DNA of 64,000 nucleotides from Photorhabdus luminescens subsp. luminescens (GTDB lineage Bacteria; Pseudomonadota; Gammaproteobacteria; Enterobacterales; Enterobacteriaceae): NCBI RefSeq assembly GCF_001083805.1, contig NZ_JXSK01000007.1, positions 242,352 to 306,351 of the forward strand, read 5' to 3'. Shown piece by piece: positions 1 to 9,652 of this stretch (position 1 is its first letter; each line of letters starts with the position of its first letter). The notes under the pieces were generated by a model. It saw only the letters and a program-made list of their open reading frames with translations, ran no database searches and was not told where the DNA came from. The position numbers and the translations under genes were made by a program.

Positions 1-1468
1 AGTGCGGCACCGCATACAGTTTGATGCGGAAGAACCCCGGATTGTCATCAATGTCTTCAACCACCACCTGTGCTTCACGCAGCGGATGAGAGGCCTGCAT
101 GTCGTCAGTCGGATCATTCATCTCCGTGACCAGTGTGTTGATCCAACTATTCAGTTCAATCTCGAGCAGACGCCGATCCTTAGTGGTGCCAATGTTCTCC
201 CGCTGGATCAGCTTTAAGTAATGGGCAATGCGTGATAGCAGGAAGATATAGGGCAGACGCGCATTAATACGACTGTTGGCCGTGGCTTCCCCGGTGTCAT
301 ACACGGCGGGCTTCTGTGTGGAATGAGCCGAAAAGAAGCAGGCGTAATCGCGATTTTTGTAGTAAGAAAGCGGAATAAAACCCAAATTGGCAAATTCAAA
401 TTCACGGGTTTCCGGGATCAGCACTTCTGATGGGATCTTAACCTGATAACCGGCGCCCAAATCATAGAGAGGGGTCGGTAAATCGGTGACAGCGCCACCC
501 GCTTGTGGACCACGGATCTGCACGCACCAGCCATTTTTGACAAAACTCCTGACCATATTGGCGGCAAAAGCAAAAGCGGCATTGGTCCACAAATACTTAC
601 TGCGATCCGGCCCACTTACCTTTTCGATATAATTAAACGTTCGCACCGGCACACTCTCCGGGCCATATGGCAGACGCCCCAACACTCTTGGAAAGGTGAG
701 GCCAATATAACGGGCATCTTCGCTGTCGCGGAAAGATTTCCACTTGGCGTATTCGGCGCGTTCAAAATAGTGACCAATATCTTTCATCACTGCCACTTCA
801 TCCATGCTCTTTTTACCAAAAAAGGCTGGCGCGACGGCAGTAATGAACGGCATATGCGCCGCTGCCGCGACTTTGGCAATGTTGCGCAATAAGGCGATAT
901 CCTGCGATCCGGCGCTAAATTCATAGTCGGCAATCACCGCGCCAATCGGCTCGCTACCCGGTGTGTCATATTCCTGAATGTAAGCATGACGATAGAAACC
1001 GCTCTGAACAATTTCCGGCGTATCGTTAAAATCTTGTCGCAAATCATCCTTAGCCACATCCAACACTTCAATTTTGACGTTCTGGCCGAGATCTGTTCGA
1101 TCAACCAAAAATTTCAAACCTCGCCAGGCAGATTCTATTTGCTGGAATTCCGGTTGATGTATCACCACATCCAGTTGGCGGCCAATTTTGCGATCCAATT
1201 TGCCGATCTCAAAATCCAGCAATGCTTTATCCAACTGTTCAACTTTTTGAGCAGAGTCTTTCAGCAGATCAAGAAGAACGCTAACCGCCACGGTCACCCG
1301 CTCATCTTCCGTCACACCCAGTAATGCCTCACTGTTATGAAAGCATGCAATATCACTTAATCGCTCCACCGGACGTAAATTGATTTTCTCAAACAAAGAC
1401 GGGTAAACCCCACCTGTATGATAGTTAACCGTCGCTACAGAAGATGTAGCCTGCTCTTGTACAGTCAT
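1..1468 (-). CDS. tssC: Type VI secretion sheath large subunit TssC (VipB), 3' end outside window
   Basis: The minus-strand frame opens with ATG at 1466-1468 (product starts MTVQEQATSSVATVNYHTGG) and stays open to the window edge, giving 489 visible residues. Its body has family-typical stretches such as ESAWRGLKFLVDRTDLG, GVIADYEFSAGSQD, FGKKSMDEVAVMKDIG and PLSYYKNRDYACFFSAH. TssC pairs with TssB to form the contractile cytoplasmic sheath that drives the Hcp tube. An AAAGG ribosome site sits about 8 bases before the ATG. The stop of a truncated tssB reading frame lies only 10 bases upstream, so the two were probably one transcript. The missing intact tssB makes local sheath function doubtful. 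Family call seen in the sequence; activity inferred. Confidence 0.93.
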   Translation of the reverse strand, partial: MTVQEQATSSVATVNYHTGGVYPSLFEKINLRPVERLSDIACFHNSEALLGVTEDERVTVAVSVLLDLLKDSAQKVEQLDKALLDFEIGKLDRKIGRQLDVVIHQPEFQQIESAWRGLKFLVDRTDLGQNVKIEVLDVAKDDLRQDFNDTPEIVQSGFYRHAYIQEYDTPGSEPIGAVIADYEFSAGSQDIALLRNIAKVAAAAHMPFITAVAPAFFGKKSMDEVAVMKDIGHYFERAEYAKWKSFRDSEDARYIGLTFPRVLGRLPYGPESVPVRTFNYIEKVSGPDRSKYLWTNAAFAFAANMVRSFVKNGWCVQIRGPQAGGAVTDLPTPLYDLGAGYQVKIPSEVLIPETREFEFANLGFIPLSYYKNRDYACFFSAHSTQKPAVYDTGEATANSRINARLPYIFLLSRIAHYLKLIQRENIGTTKDRRLLEIELNSWINTLVTEMNDPTDDMQASHPLREAQVVVEDIDDNPGFFRIKLYAVPH

Positions 1469-1478
1469 TCAAATACCT

Positions 1479-1586
1479 TTACTTAAAATCTGGTGAAAAA
1501 TAATGTGACCATGCACCGCCAGTATGTAGATCCCATTTAATATTAATACGCACCTTAGGAACTTCATTTTGAAAACGTGGGGTCAT
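1479..1586 (-). pseudogene. tssB: Truncated tssB (VipA) remnant, 35 codons
   Basis: A minus-strand ATG at 1584-1586 with a strong AAGGAAGG ribosome site opens a 35-codon frame ending in TAA at 1479-1481. It encodes QNEVPKVRINIKWDLHTGGA, which matches the conserved N-terminus of TssB (typical form EVPKARxNIxLDLHTGGA). The reading then turns into a short unrelated tail and stops, whereas a normal TssB is about 160-170 residues. The rest of the gene is absent and tssC starts 10 bases later, so the simplest reading is an internal deletion that kept the tssB start region and the tssC start. The match was made by eye. Confidence 0.72.
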
Positions 1587-2448
1587 TGATGACGCCTTCC
1601 TTTACTACCAAAAACAGAATAAAAATATCATGGTCATGGCATGATAATTTACTGGAATAACATGCTTTATCAGATAGTTATGAATCAGTAATTAAACGGA
1701 CACACAAATTATGAGGGAACGAATAATGGCATCTGAATTGACGAACTCTCTAACAAAATCGACCCATGCAAAATAACCACAACTTAATACACATCCTAAT
1801 ACAGAATTACGGCAGTAAAACATCCAACAAAGAAAAAATTAATCTTATATAGATAATAAGAGGGATAACATCAACAGAAGTTAAACAAGACAGAATTAAA
1901 TAAAAATAAATGAGATCTGGGAAATTCTTAATGAAATTTTATAACTAATTATAATTGTTACTATTTTTAATTCTTAATTTGTTTCAAATTGTAACAATCT
2001 GTAATACTCAGTAAAAATAAGCAATAAACATCGAATAATTGTAATTATTGTTTCACGACTTTATTTAATCTTTTCTCCTCAAATGATATTGATTATTAAT
2101 TATACCCGTCATCTTTCAAGTTGCCTCTTTGTTGGCTGCACGCCATCACGCTATACATGGTAAATGATTTACATCATTCACCTGTTTAAGTAGATTGATT
2201 CTTTATTACAATAATAGGTAATTGAAATCGTTTAATAAGATAAATAGTGCATAGATAATCATTAGAGAGATAAACGATTTCTACGCACATTAGCATTCCA
2301 ATAATTTAATTATTAGCTCCAATAAAAACCCACTTGATAGTCAATCAAGTGAACTATCAACAAGGTAATTAAAATGCTGAACAATACGCGAAGAAATGCT
2401 CGCATTTCAACGGCTGTTTATTGATACAGAACGTTATCACTCATAACG
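1587..2448. other. AT-rich non-coding stretch with a possible dispersed-repeat fragment
   Basis: No convincing gene is visible on either strand. The minus-strand part nearest 1587 should hold the promoter of the tssB relic/tssC transcript. At 2101-2150 a segment beginning TATACCCGTCATCTTTCAAG and continuing to a TTGGCTGC motif resembles a repeat often seen between genes in Photorhabdus, Xenorhabdus and Yersinia. I recall this motif but could not check its copy number. Confidence 0.4.
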
Positions 2449-2889
2449 CTATACCATTTCTAGATTAATATTATTATCATTAAATTCTAACGTTAGGATT
2501 TTATTTCCACCACCTCGATTATTACCAGGAATCTCTAATGCATCATCGTAACTAAATTCTCTATTTATAGAATATTTAACCGCATTTTCATTTGGTGGAT
2601 TCCAATAATCCTGAAATATCCAAATATTAAATCTGAATTCAGATCTTAATCCCTGTTCGGTATAAATATGAATTGCTTTATTAGGTTCATATTTATCACC
2701 TATCCAAGGGGCCCATAAATCGCCATGCCATTCAGACATCTTCTCCACAGAAAAGTTTCTCCTGGCAACATAGCCATGTTCAATGACAACTTTGCAGGGC
2801 GTTTTATTATAAATAGATTTAATATTTGTCACTCCCGCGATAATATTAATGGCTGGTCTATTATGAGTGTTATTTGATTTTCTTTCCAT
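2449..2889 (-). CDS. Hypothetical protein, 146 aa
   Basis: I do not recognise this protein. The ATG at 2887-2889 is preferred because AGGTGA lies 6 bases before it; a GTG three codons upstream is the alternative. The product has no signal peptide or membrane segment. It is rich in aromatic residues and in Asn, with a central WHGDLWAPWIGDKYEPN and a Trp/Phe-rich FRFNIWIFQDYWNPP stretch, and ends in alternating hydrophobic residues (ILTLEFNDNNINLEMV). This pattern suggests a small beta-sheet protein. It stands alone, pointing toward the type VI genes, with long AT-rich flanks on both sides, which fits an accessory gene. Confidence 0.6.
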   Translation of the reverse strand: MERKSNNTHNRPAINIIAGVTNIKSIYNKTPCKVVIEHGYVARRNFSVEKMSEWHGDLWAPWIGDKYEPNKAIHIYTEQGLRSEFRFNIWIFQDYWNPPNENAVKYSINREFSYDDALEIPGNNRGGGNKILTLEFNDNNINLEMV

Positions 2890-3167
2890 TTTATTCACCT
2901 ATATCAATTAATAAGTTCAATATAATTATGATAGGATTTATGATAACTTCATCCTTTCGCACACTGTCATCCAGCATTGACCAAAATTATCCTTATAACA
3001 TTAATTTCCCCCAGTAATATTACACTTCAAACAACATTTAACTCTTACTAATCACGCTAGTCTTCTTATATCAATGATTAGCCTTAAATTCAAATATAGC
3101 GCAAAATCGCTATTTTACCATTAAGGCTAGATCACAGATCTATCGTTATTATCCCTTAACTGTTACG

Positions 3168-4379
3168 CTAAGCATTATTGATTAAATTTTTCGTCCCACT
3201 TTTCATCACCTGAGCTAATTTCATTACATATATCGGTAATATCAGGGCGCTAACCATAGTCAGTATGAAAATAGGTCGCACATTCTCAGCAATAATCTCT
3301 TTACCGTCTAAGAAGATAGAGGAGAAGAAAAACACCACACCGGCTCCCAAATTGGAAAACGCCATCTGGAGGGCGCCAAAACCCGCACGATTTTCAGGCG
3401 TCGAGGCATAAGAAGCGAGCACGTTTGCCGCCATCACCTGCACATAAGTCGCGAACATAAAAAGTGAGAAGAAAACATATCCATCTACTTTTCCCGTCAA
3501 TCCTAGAAAGATATTGACAATAAATAAAGTCGCCGCCGCAATGGTAATTCTCTGAGGAGGATATCTATCACAAAGCTTCCCGGTTAAATAAGTGCCCAAC
3601 CAAGACGCAATACCACCGCAAAAGAATACCAGTGAGATTTGATTTTCCGGGATATAAAACACATTAGTTAATAACGGAGCAAGTATCGGAATAAGCATGA
3701 AGGGACTAAAATTACTGACACCACTTGCCATCCCGGCTAATGTTATTTTTTTGGTCAGCACAATTTTGTTCTGACTATTTTTTACTTTCTCTGCGCCTGG
3801 AATAAAGAAGAGGATTAGAGGTACACTCACGATGCATAAAATAACGATCAATAAAAAGGAGACTTTCCAGTTAAAACTCTCAGCCAAATATAAGCACAAT
3901 GGTATACCTAAAATGCTAACGAATGAAAAAGATGAAAACGCAATCGCCAGCACCCTTCCCCGCATACTTTCTGGAGAATTATTCAGTAAGATCCCAATAC
4001 CTACTCCCAATGTCACACCACCAAACAGACCGGCAATGATACGTAGCAGAATAAGTTGGTATGGTTCCGAAGAGAAAATCGTCAGGAACGTAATCAGGCC
4101 GAGAAACAATGTGTTTAAAATGAGAACCTTTCTTTTATTAAAGCGATCAATAAAGAAAAAGGATGTCAGGCCAGAAAATACCGAGGAAAAAACATAAACA
4201 CCCGCAATAACTCCCGCCATCGTAACCGGCATGTGAAAATCTTTCGACATGTAAACAAAAAGCGGAGTTACCATCATGTACTCTAATGCATTAATAAACT
4301 GAACTAATGCAACAACCATCGCAATAACAACTATATTATTAGTTCCAACTACCTGATTATTTCCAATTAACTTCGACAT
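3168..4379 (-). CDS. MFS transporter, DHA1-like, 12 TM
   Basis: The product is 403 aa, mostly hydrophobic, and fits twelve membrane helices. The MFS motif A between helices 2 and 3 reads FFFIDRFNKRKVL, and helix 4/5 carries GGVTLGVGIGILLNN followed by SPESMRGRVLAIAFS, typical of drug:H+ antiporters of the AraJ/DHA1 type. Translation could begin at a TTG four codons upstream, but AGGA would then be only 1 base away, so ATG at 4377-4379 (MSKLIGNN) is chosen. Substrate cannot be told from the sequence. It is a single-gene unit divergent from the lectin-like gene at 4774. Confidence 0.85.
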   Translation of the reverse strand: MSKLIGNNQVVGTNNIVVIAMVVALVQFINALEYMMVTPLFVYMSKDFHMPVTMAGVIAGVYVFSSVFSGLTSFFFIDRFNKRKVLILNTLFLGLITFLTIFSSEPYQLILLRIIAGLFGGVTLGVGIGILLNNSPESMRGRVLAIAFSSFSFVSILGIPLCLYLAESFNWKVSFLLIVILCIVSVPLILFFIPGAEKVKNSQNKIVLTKKITLAGMASGVSNFSPFMLIPILAPLLTNVFYIPENQISLVFFCGGIASWLGTYLTGKLCDRYPPQRITIAAATLFIVNIFLGLTGKVDGYVFFSLFMFATYVQVMAANVLASYASTPENRAGFGALQMAFSNLGAGVVFFFSSIFLDGKEIIAENVRPIFILTMVSALILPIYVMKLAQVMKSGTKNLINNA

Positions 4380-4773
4380 TATGAGTCTCAATTCCTGTTG
4401 GCTTAAATTTCATCGACGTGGTAAGCAATTTACATCACATGCAGAGCAAAAAAAAGCGCCATGTATCATCACCGTGAGCGTCTAGCGTAGCCAAGCTTGA
4501 CGTGGCGCTGATAGCGGCAAAACAGAATCATCAAGCAATGGCAATTTCCAGGCGCTGTTCATTGTTAGGAGTAAGTCACAAATGCCCGGCCTTTCTCCAA
4601 TCATCTTATAATTGATACTCTATTGGTGGGATTACTATCTCTATTAAGAATCATAAAAAAGTAAAATACCTTGCTGATCCCTGAAGCAATTTAAAAAATT
4701 ATGCAACAATAGCATGATGAAATCAGGGATATATCAATGATGAGAAATAAATAACACATCCTCTGGAGAGATC
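4380..4773. other. Divergent intergenic region
   Basis: This region separates the MFS gene (minus) from the trefoil-lectin gene (plus) and should hold both promoters. A separated inverted repeat, AGCGCCA (4455-4461) and TGGCGCT (4503-4509), is the only structure seen; it could be a hairpin or a repeat remnant. GGAGAG at about 4763 serves the gene at 4774. Confidence 0.4.
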
Positions 4774-5712
4774 ATGGCGAATATACTTAAATATGGCGAT
4801 ACCGTAAAAATATTAAATAGTTTCAGAAACTGGGATGGCGGATATCTTAGTGTATATGGAACGAGTGGTATTTCAGATGGAAAACATACCGTAATAACCA
4901 CTTCTCAAGCAGGAACATTCTGGCGAATTGAATCAGGAACGGGCAAGCCTGTCGGCAGTGAAGTTATTAACAATGATACTATTTTACTCCACAATCTTTA
5001 TCAATGTGATGGCGGCTATTTAGGGCATTATCAATCCTCAAGTCAACAGGTTCCAGAAGGTGAAATATACCCGATACATACATCAGATAAAAATATCCGC
5101 CCAGAAACCTTAGAGTGGATTATTTATTCTGACATGCCATCTATAGATGGGAAAATCAAAGAAGATGAAAGCATTACGCTATATAACCGTTGGGGAACCA
5201 GAGGCTTTCTTGATACCAATGGTTGGGTTGGAATCCCTGAAACAGTATGTCATGTATATACTTCTGCTAATAACCTCCGCAAACCTTATACCGGCCTGTG
5301 GAAAATGACACAAGTTAAAGATCCTTGTCTCCCGGTGACCAAACCCTCCAATTGTGCTGGAGAATGCGGTACTAGTGACGGCGGTAAATATTGTTTTCAG
5401 GTACCTCAAAGTATTCGATTTGGTCTGATAACTTATACGAATACAATTATCCATCAACAAACAGTAAAAGTGTATATTGACGATCTTCTGGTCGATACAT
5501 TAACCGGCAAAGCGACAGAGACGAAAGCTTATACATCCGGTACAGGTAAAATCTGTATTGAAATTATCGGGGATGGCAAACCCTGCAAACTCCGTTATTC
5601 CTATAATACTCTTGATGGAAAACCCGGCTCAGTCATTATTGGTGCTGAAAATGATTCCAATAATAATTACAACGACAGCGTAGTCGTATTGAACTGGCCT
5701 CTGGTGAATTAG
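4774..5712 (+). CDS. Beta-trefoil-like domain fused to C-terminal LecB-like lectin domain
   Basis: The 312 aa product has two parts. Residues 1-190 contain three internal repeats of about 60 residues, each with a turn such as NWDGGYLSVYG, CDGGYLGHYQ or WGTRGFLDTNG and closing with WRIES, LEWIIYS or GLWKM, the pattern expected of a threefold beta-trefoil. After a linker with CAGECG, residues 205-312 match Pseudomonas LecB (PA-IIL) in order: FQVPQSIRFGL, QTVKVYIDDLLVDTLTG, SGTGKICIEI and the terminal NYNDSVVVLNWPL. In LecB the final loop and C-terminus bind two calcium ions and sugar. Here the loop is E-N-D-S-N-N-N-Y-N-D, with Asn where LecB has two Asp. There is no signal peptide. Sugar binding is inferred. 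Confidence 0.8.
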   Translation: MANILKYGDTVKILNSFRNWDGGYLSVYGTSGISDGKHTVITTSQAGTFWRIESGTGKPVGSEVINNDTILLHNLYQCDGGYLGHYQSSSQQVPEGEIYPIHTSDKNIRPETLEWIIYSDMPSIDGKIKEDESITLYNRWGTRGFLDTNGWVGIPETVCHVYTSANNLRKPYTGLWKMTQVKDPCLPVTKPSNCAGECGTSDGGKYCFQVPQSIRFGLITYTNTIIHQQTVKVYIDDLLVDTLTGKATETKAYTSGTGKICIEIIGDGKPCKLRYSYNTLDGKPGSVIIGAENDSNNNYNDSVVVLNWPLVN

Positions 5713-5757
5713 TTAAAAACACCCTGTTAATTTCATTATAAAAATCATTAATAAATT

Positions 5758-5778
5758 AAAGCGGTATTATGCCGCTTT
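5758..5778 (+). terminator. Intrinsic terminator, photopexin-array type
   Basis: AAAGCGG (5758-5764) and CCGCTTT (5772-5778) form a 7-bp stem with a 7-base loop, followed by further T residues, 45 bases after the stop of the trefoil-lectin gene. Nearly identical hairpins recur at 11796 and 17424. Confidence 0.8.
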
Positions 5779-5939
5779 TTATATAAAAATATTATCAATC
5801 TAATATATTTTTAACATGTCATCATTAAATCATAAAAACAAATAAAATATAAATACAAAATAGCTCCTTATGCCTTAATTTCACAATATAATCATCACCT
5901 CTTAGTATATATTTATATTTTTTTCAAAGAAACAACACC

Positions 5940-5980
5940 ATTAAATCAATAAATAACTCATTAATATATAACATTGCCAT
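5940..5980 (+). promoter_or_regulatory. Shared upstream block of photopexin genes, copy 1
   Basis: ATTAAATCAATAAATAACTC followed by TTAATATATAACATTGCC lies about 170 bases before the ATG at 6133. Similar blocks occur at matching distance upstream of the genes at 12179 and 14553. The position suggests a promoter or activator site with a long untranslated leader. Role inferred. Confidence 0.45.
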
Positions 5981-6132
5981 AATCTATCTTTTCCATTAAT
6001 TTCTATAGTGTAAATTTTCTGTTTCACCAAATAGTCTTAATGTCATTATTTCTATTATTTATCTATGAACAGGAAATTTAACAAATATGAGAAATCAATG
6101 ACAAATTTAAAAACTACAAAGGATATATATTA

Positions 6133-7146
6133 ATGAACTCAAGTGTCTATTTATTCCTTAATGCAGATAACGCTAAATATAATGAGATATCAAAAAAACC
6201 AGACCTTAACTATCCTAAACCTATCAGCAAAGATTGGCATAACTTACCTATCGAGTTTCAAAGAAATATTGACGATGTGATTAATTTAAATGGTTATTTA
6301 TATTTTTTCAAAGGCTCGCAATATGTTAAATTCAATATCGCCAAAGCTAAGGTAACTGATGGGCCGAAGTTTATCTCAGAGGGATGGCCCGGACTGAAAG
6401 GAACCGAATTCGAAAATGGGATAGATGCAGCCACAGAATTTACAACAAATATTGTTTGCTTCTTCAAAGGCAGTGACTGTATCGATTACACTGTGAATTC
6501 ACATACGATTAAACAAAACTCTATTGCAGCCAGATGGGGCATTACAAAGAAATACACAGAATTCAGTACCAATCTAGATGCGGCTGTACAGAGAATATCT
6601 TCTCGTATTGATCTCTTCAAAGGAGGTAATTATATCCGGTTTAACCTAAAATCGAATTCCATTGATTATGGACCGGCTCCCATTTCTAATTATACCGGAG
6701 GTCCCTTCAACAAAATTCAAGCAGCAGTATCAGTTGATCCCGATTTATTAGGCAGTGACCGAGGCAATAATGGGGGTTGTGGTGGAATATGTGATACTAA
6801 TGACACTGGTAAACACTGTTTCCAGTTACCTCAAAGTATTCGATTTGGCCTGATAGCCTATTCTAATACCGATATTCATCGGCAAACGGTAAAAGTCTAT
6901 ATTGACGATCTTCTAGTAGATACATTAACCGGTAAAGGAACAGATAATCTGATGGCGACTAAAGCCTATACATCCGGTACAGGTAAAATCTGTATTCAAA
7001 TTACAGGGGACGGCAAACCCTGCAAGCTCCGTTATGCCTATAATACCCTCGATGGAAAACCCGGCTCAATCATTATTGGCGCTGAAAATGGTACCGAGGG
7101 CAATTATAATGATAGCGTGGTAGTATTGAACTGGCCCCTAACATAA
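6133..7146 (+). CDS. Photopexin: hemopexin repeats plus C-terminal LecB-like domain
   Basis: The product is 337 aa. Residues 1-212 are four hemopexin-like blades, each with an aromatic-Phe-Lys-Gly signature (LYFFKGSQYVKFN, VCFFKGSDCIDYT, IDLFKGGNYIRFN) and alternating DVIN / GIDAATE / AAV turns. This is the architecture described for photopexins of Photorhabdus. A Cys-rich linker (CGGICDTNDTGKHC) leads to a LecB-like domain at about 226-337 with FQLPQSIRFGL, TVKVYIDDLLVDTL and a terminal NYNDSVVVLNWPLT. The calcium loop reads E-N-G-T-E-G-N-Y-N-D. No signal peptide is present. The start has AAAGGATAT about 9 bases upstream, as in its paralogues. A host-glycan or iron/haem-related role is possible but unproven. 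Confidence 0.85.
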   Translation: MNSSVYLFLNADNAKYNEISKKPDLNYPKPISKDWHNLPIEFQRNIDDVINLNGYLYFFKGSQYVKFNIAKAKVTDGPKFISEGWPGLKGTEFENGIDAATEFTTNIVCFFKGSDCIDYTVNSHTIKQNSIAARWGITKKYTEFSTNLDAAVQRISSRIDLFKGGNYIRFNLKSNSIDYGPAPISNYTGGPFNKIQAAVSVDPDLLGSDRGNNGGCGGICDTNDTGKHCFQLPQSIRFGLIAYSNTDIHRQTVKVYIDDLLVDTLTGKGTDNLMATKAYTSGTGKICIQITGDGKPCKLRYAYNTLDGKPGSIIIGAENGTEGNYNDSVVVLNWPLT

Positions 7147-7213
7147 AAATGATTAAGAAAGTTCAGTCAGCAATAAGTAAAAATTAAATCCCCTTGAACA
7201 ACTTCACATTTTT

Positions 7214-7252
7214 AAAATAATTCAGAGAATATCCTGTTCTCTGGATTATTTT
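7214..7252 (+). terminator. Intrinsic terminator after photopexin 6133
   Basis: AAAATAATTCAGAGAA (7214-7229) pairs with TTCTCTGGATTATTTT (7237-7252), a 16-bp stem with one mismatch and a 7-base loop, ending in T residues. It is symmetrical and could act in both directions. Confidence 0.8.
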
Positions 7253-7682
7253 ATCGAATTAACCGAAAAATATCCCTATGAATAGTTAGGATCTAAACTT
7301 TGGGAAAATATTCAATCAATAAAATACATCTGATTTCCCGCTCCGCTAAATTCTGTCTGGTTCACTTCTAAATACTTGTATCATACAATATTGACTCAAG
7401 AGCAGATAAAAATACTGGAGCAAATTGTTGGTTGTGTTTATTTCGTCTATAACGTGACTTAAACGCGGTGCCCAATATTCATATTTAAGGGTTGAAAATA
7501 TTCTCATGCTAATTATTTATTTGTGGCGGCAGGGAATATTGACACGTTCAACGCTTGTAATAAGCAATGTAAGACTAAAGCAATTTCATATTGCTATGAT
7601 ACTGTCAATAACGATAAGAATCACGTTGCCTTAGTCAGGTGAGTTTCAACTCATCCACAAATGACCTTGTAGGAGAGATACA
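7253..7682. other. Intergenic region before the monooxygenase
   Basis: No gene is supported in these 430 bases. The last part holds the AGGAGAG ribosome site and presumably the promoter of the gene at 7683. Confidence 0.4.
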
Positions 7683-9131
7683 GTGAGTAACCATTATGAT
7701 GTTTTGATTATTGGCGCTGGTATTGCGGGCATTGGTACAGCATGTCATTTAACAAAGAAATGTCCTGATAAGAAGTTTATTATCTTAGAACGTCGCCAAA
7801 CAATAGGCGGTACTTGGGATTTATTTCGCTATCCAGGCATTCGCTCAGATTCAGATATGATGAGTTATGGCTATAAATTCCGCCCTTGGACAGACACCAG
7901 TATTTTTGCCGATGGGCCTTCAATTAGAAGTTATATCGATGCAACAGCAAAAGAGTATGAAATTGATAAGAAAATACAGTTTGGACTAAAAATCACGCAT
8001 ACTGACTGGTCCAATGCGACTCGCCAGTGGACCGTTACCGCGGTTGATGAAATCAGTGGGGAAACTCGGCAATTTACCTGTCGTTTTCTCGTCGCTGCAA
8101 CAGGTTATTATAACTATGATGAACCTCATTTACCTAAATTCCCCGGCATTGAAGATTTTAAAGGCCCGGTAATTCATCCTCAACACTGGCCTGAAGGATT
8201 AGATTACAAAGGAAAGCGGGTTGTTGTGATTGGTAGCGGCGCAACAGCAGTCACTCTACTTCCTGCAATGGCAAATGATACTAAACATATTACGATGCTA
8301 CAGCGCTCCCCGAGTTATATTCTGTCAATCCCTGGAAGAGATAAGATAGCAGAGTTCTGCAAAGGCATTATTCCACAGCGCTGGATTTACGCATTGAGTA
8401 GAAATCGCAATCTCTTTCTACAGCGCTTAATTTATAAAACGAGTCGCCATTTACCTAATTTATTGAAATCATTTTTACTGTCATCTGCTCGCAAACGCGT
8501 CGGCCCAGATTTTGACATGAAACACTTGACGCCAAAATACATGCCGTGGGATGAACGGCTCTGTTTTATTCCCAGTAATAACCTATTTAAGGTACTGAAA
8601 GAAGGTAAAGCCTCTATCGTTACTGACAATATTGAACGCATAACTGAAAACAGCATCTCATTACAATCCGGCCAAGAGTTACCAGCGGATATTATTGTTA
8701 CCGCCACTGGACTGCAATTACATTTTCTTGGCGGAATTGAACTCTCTATTGATGGGCAAAAGCAACAAGGTCATGATCGCATGCTTTATAAGGGCACGTT
8801 GATACAGAATATCCCTAATTTTGCCTGTCTGTTTGGTTATATCAATAACCCCTGGACGTTGAAAGTTGATCTATCTGCGGATTATATCTGCCGTTTGTTG
8901 AACGAGATGGATCGTCGTGACGCTACAACGGTGACACCATGTGCTCAGCCGGGTGAAATGCAAGAGGACGAACATATTTTTAGCGCCTTGCAATCTGGTT
9001 ATGTAAAACGTGCAGAGGACTTACTTCCTCGTCAGGGACGTAATTCAAACTGGCAGGTTCCGCATGATTACAAAAAAGATAAACAGGTTTTGGGACAGCC
9101 TGTAGATGATGCCGCGTTGAAATGGACATAA
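7683..9131 (+). CDS. Flavin-containing monooxygenase, Baeyer-Villiger (EthA-like) type
   Basis: The 482 aa product starts with an FAD-binding Rossmann motif GAGIAGIG (residues 11-18) and the GGTWDLFRYPGIRSDSDM block typical of EthA-like enzymes. At about 159-170 FKGPVIHPQHWP fits the Baeyer-Villiger fingerprint FxGxxxHxxxWP. A second nucleotide site, VVVIGSGATAV, follows at about residue 180 for NADPH. Such enzymes insert oxygen next to a ketone or oxidise S/N atoms, using FAD and NADPH in the cytoplasm. The start is GTG with AGGAGAG 6 bases before it. It is a single-gene unit inside the lectin array, closed by a strong terminator. Substrate unknown. Confidence 0.88.
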   Translation: MSNHYDVLIIGAGIAGIGTACHLTKKCPDKKFIILERRQTIGGTWDLFRYPGIRSDSDMMSYGYKFRPWTDTSIFADGPSIRSYIDATAKEYEIDKKIQFGLKITHTDWSNATRQWTVTAVDEISGETRQFTCRFLVAATGYYNYDEPHLPKFPGIEDFKGPVIHPQHWPEGLDYKGKRVVVIGSGATAVTLLPAMANDTKHITMLQRSPSYILSIPGRDKIAEFCKGIIPQRWIYALSRNRNLFLQRLIYKTSRHLPNLLKSFLLSSARKRVGPDFDMKHLTPKYMPWDERLCFIPSNNLFKVLKEGKASIVTDNIERITENSISLQSGQELPADIIVTATGLQLHFLGGIELSIDGQKQQGHDRMLYKGTLIQNIPNFACLFGYINNPWTLKVDLSADYICRLLNEMDRRDATTVTPCAQPGEMQEDEHIFSALQSGYVKRAEDLLPRQGRNSNWQVPHDYKKDKQVLGQPVDDAALKWT

Positions 9132-9182
9132 CCGCACGAAATTAAAAAATTAGTGGTTATATAATATACCCTCAGACCGCTG

Positions 9183-9212
9183 ACAAACCTCGCTGAAAAT
9201 CACGAGGTTTGT
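9183..9212 (+). terminator. Intrinsic terminator after the monooxygenase
   Basis: ACAAACCTCG (9183-9192) and CGAGGTTTGT (9203-9212) make a perfect 10-bp stem with a 10-base loop, followed by TTCTTTC, 52 bases after the stop. Confidence 0.88.
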
Positions 9213-9244
9213 TTCTTTCATGATGAAGGATCATGCCACCCGCC

Positions 9245-9565
9245 TCATTTATCCGGTTTTATCCCCCGGCAGGGGTATTTGGGCTAATTTTTGTACCAGA
9301 CGGCGTTCACTGGGAATGCCAAATAAATAGCCCAGTAATATCATCTCAATCAGCCCGACCGGATCAATGGCAGGCCGGCCATTATTGTGGCAATACAACG
9401 GGGCGACTCATTCGCAGATCAAGTCGAAATCAATGGCAACATCGACTTGACGGACCAAAGGGTTTTTGGGGACCAGCTCGTCAAGCGACAGAGTTTCTGG
9501 CGGGAAAGTTTGGGGAGACGGTGTTCTTAACAGGGCGGCAAGCTCCGTCTGGTGAACGGAACTGA
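9245..9565 (-). pseudogene. IS1182-family transposase relic, N-terminal part
   Basis: Read on the minus strand, the segment encodes ELAALLRTPSPQTFPPETLS, then DELVPKNPLVRQVDVAIDFD and NNGRPAIDPVGLIEMILLGY followed by LFGIPSERRLVQKLA. This is the conserved N-terminal region of IS1182-type transposases (VPKDHLLRKID, NGRPSIDP, YLFGI). A stop codon interrupts it after DLICE, and the sequence ends before any catalytic DDE part. No terminal inverted repeats were identified. Family recognised by eye. Confidence 0.65.
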
Positions 9566-9652
9566 ATTAAAACAAAGTGACGGATAAAAAACCAGCACTT
9601 TGTCAATAATCTGAGCAACCACCAGGTTGTTCTTACCAGCATGTGAGTGAAT

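Noticed and set aside
503..892. 129-codon plus-strand frame at the left edge
   Set aside because: It lies antisense to the clearly conserved tssC frame and its translation resembles no protein.
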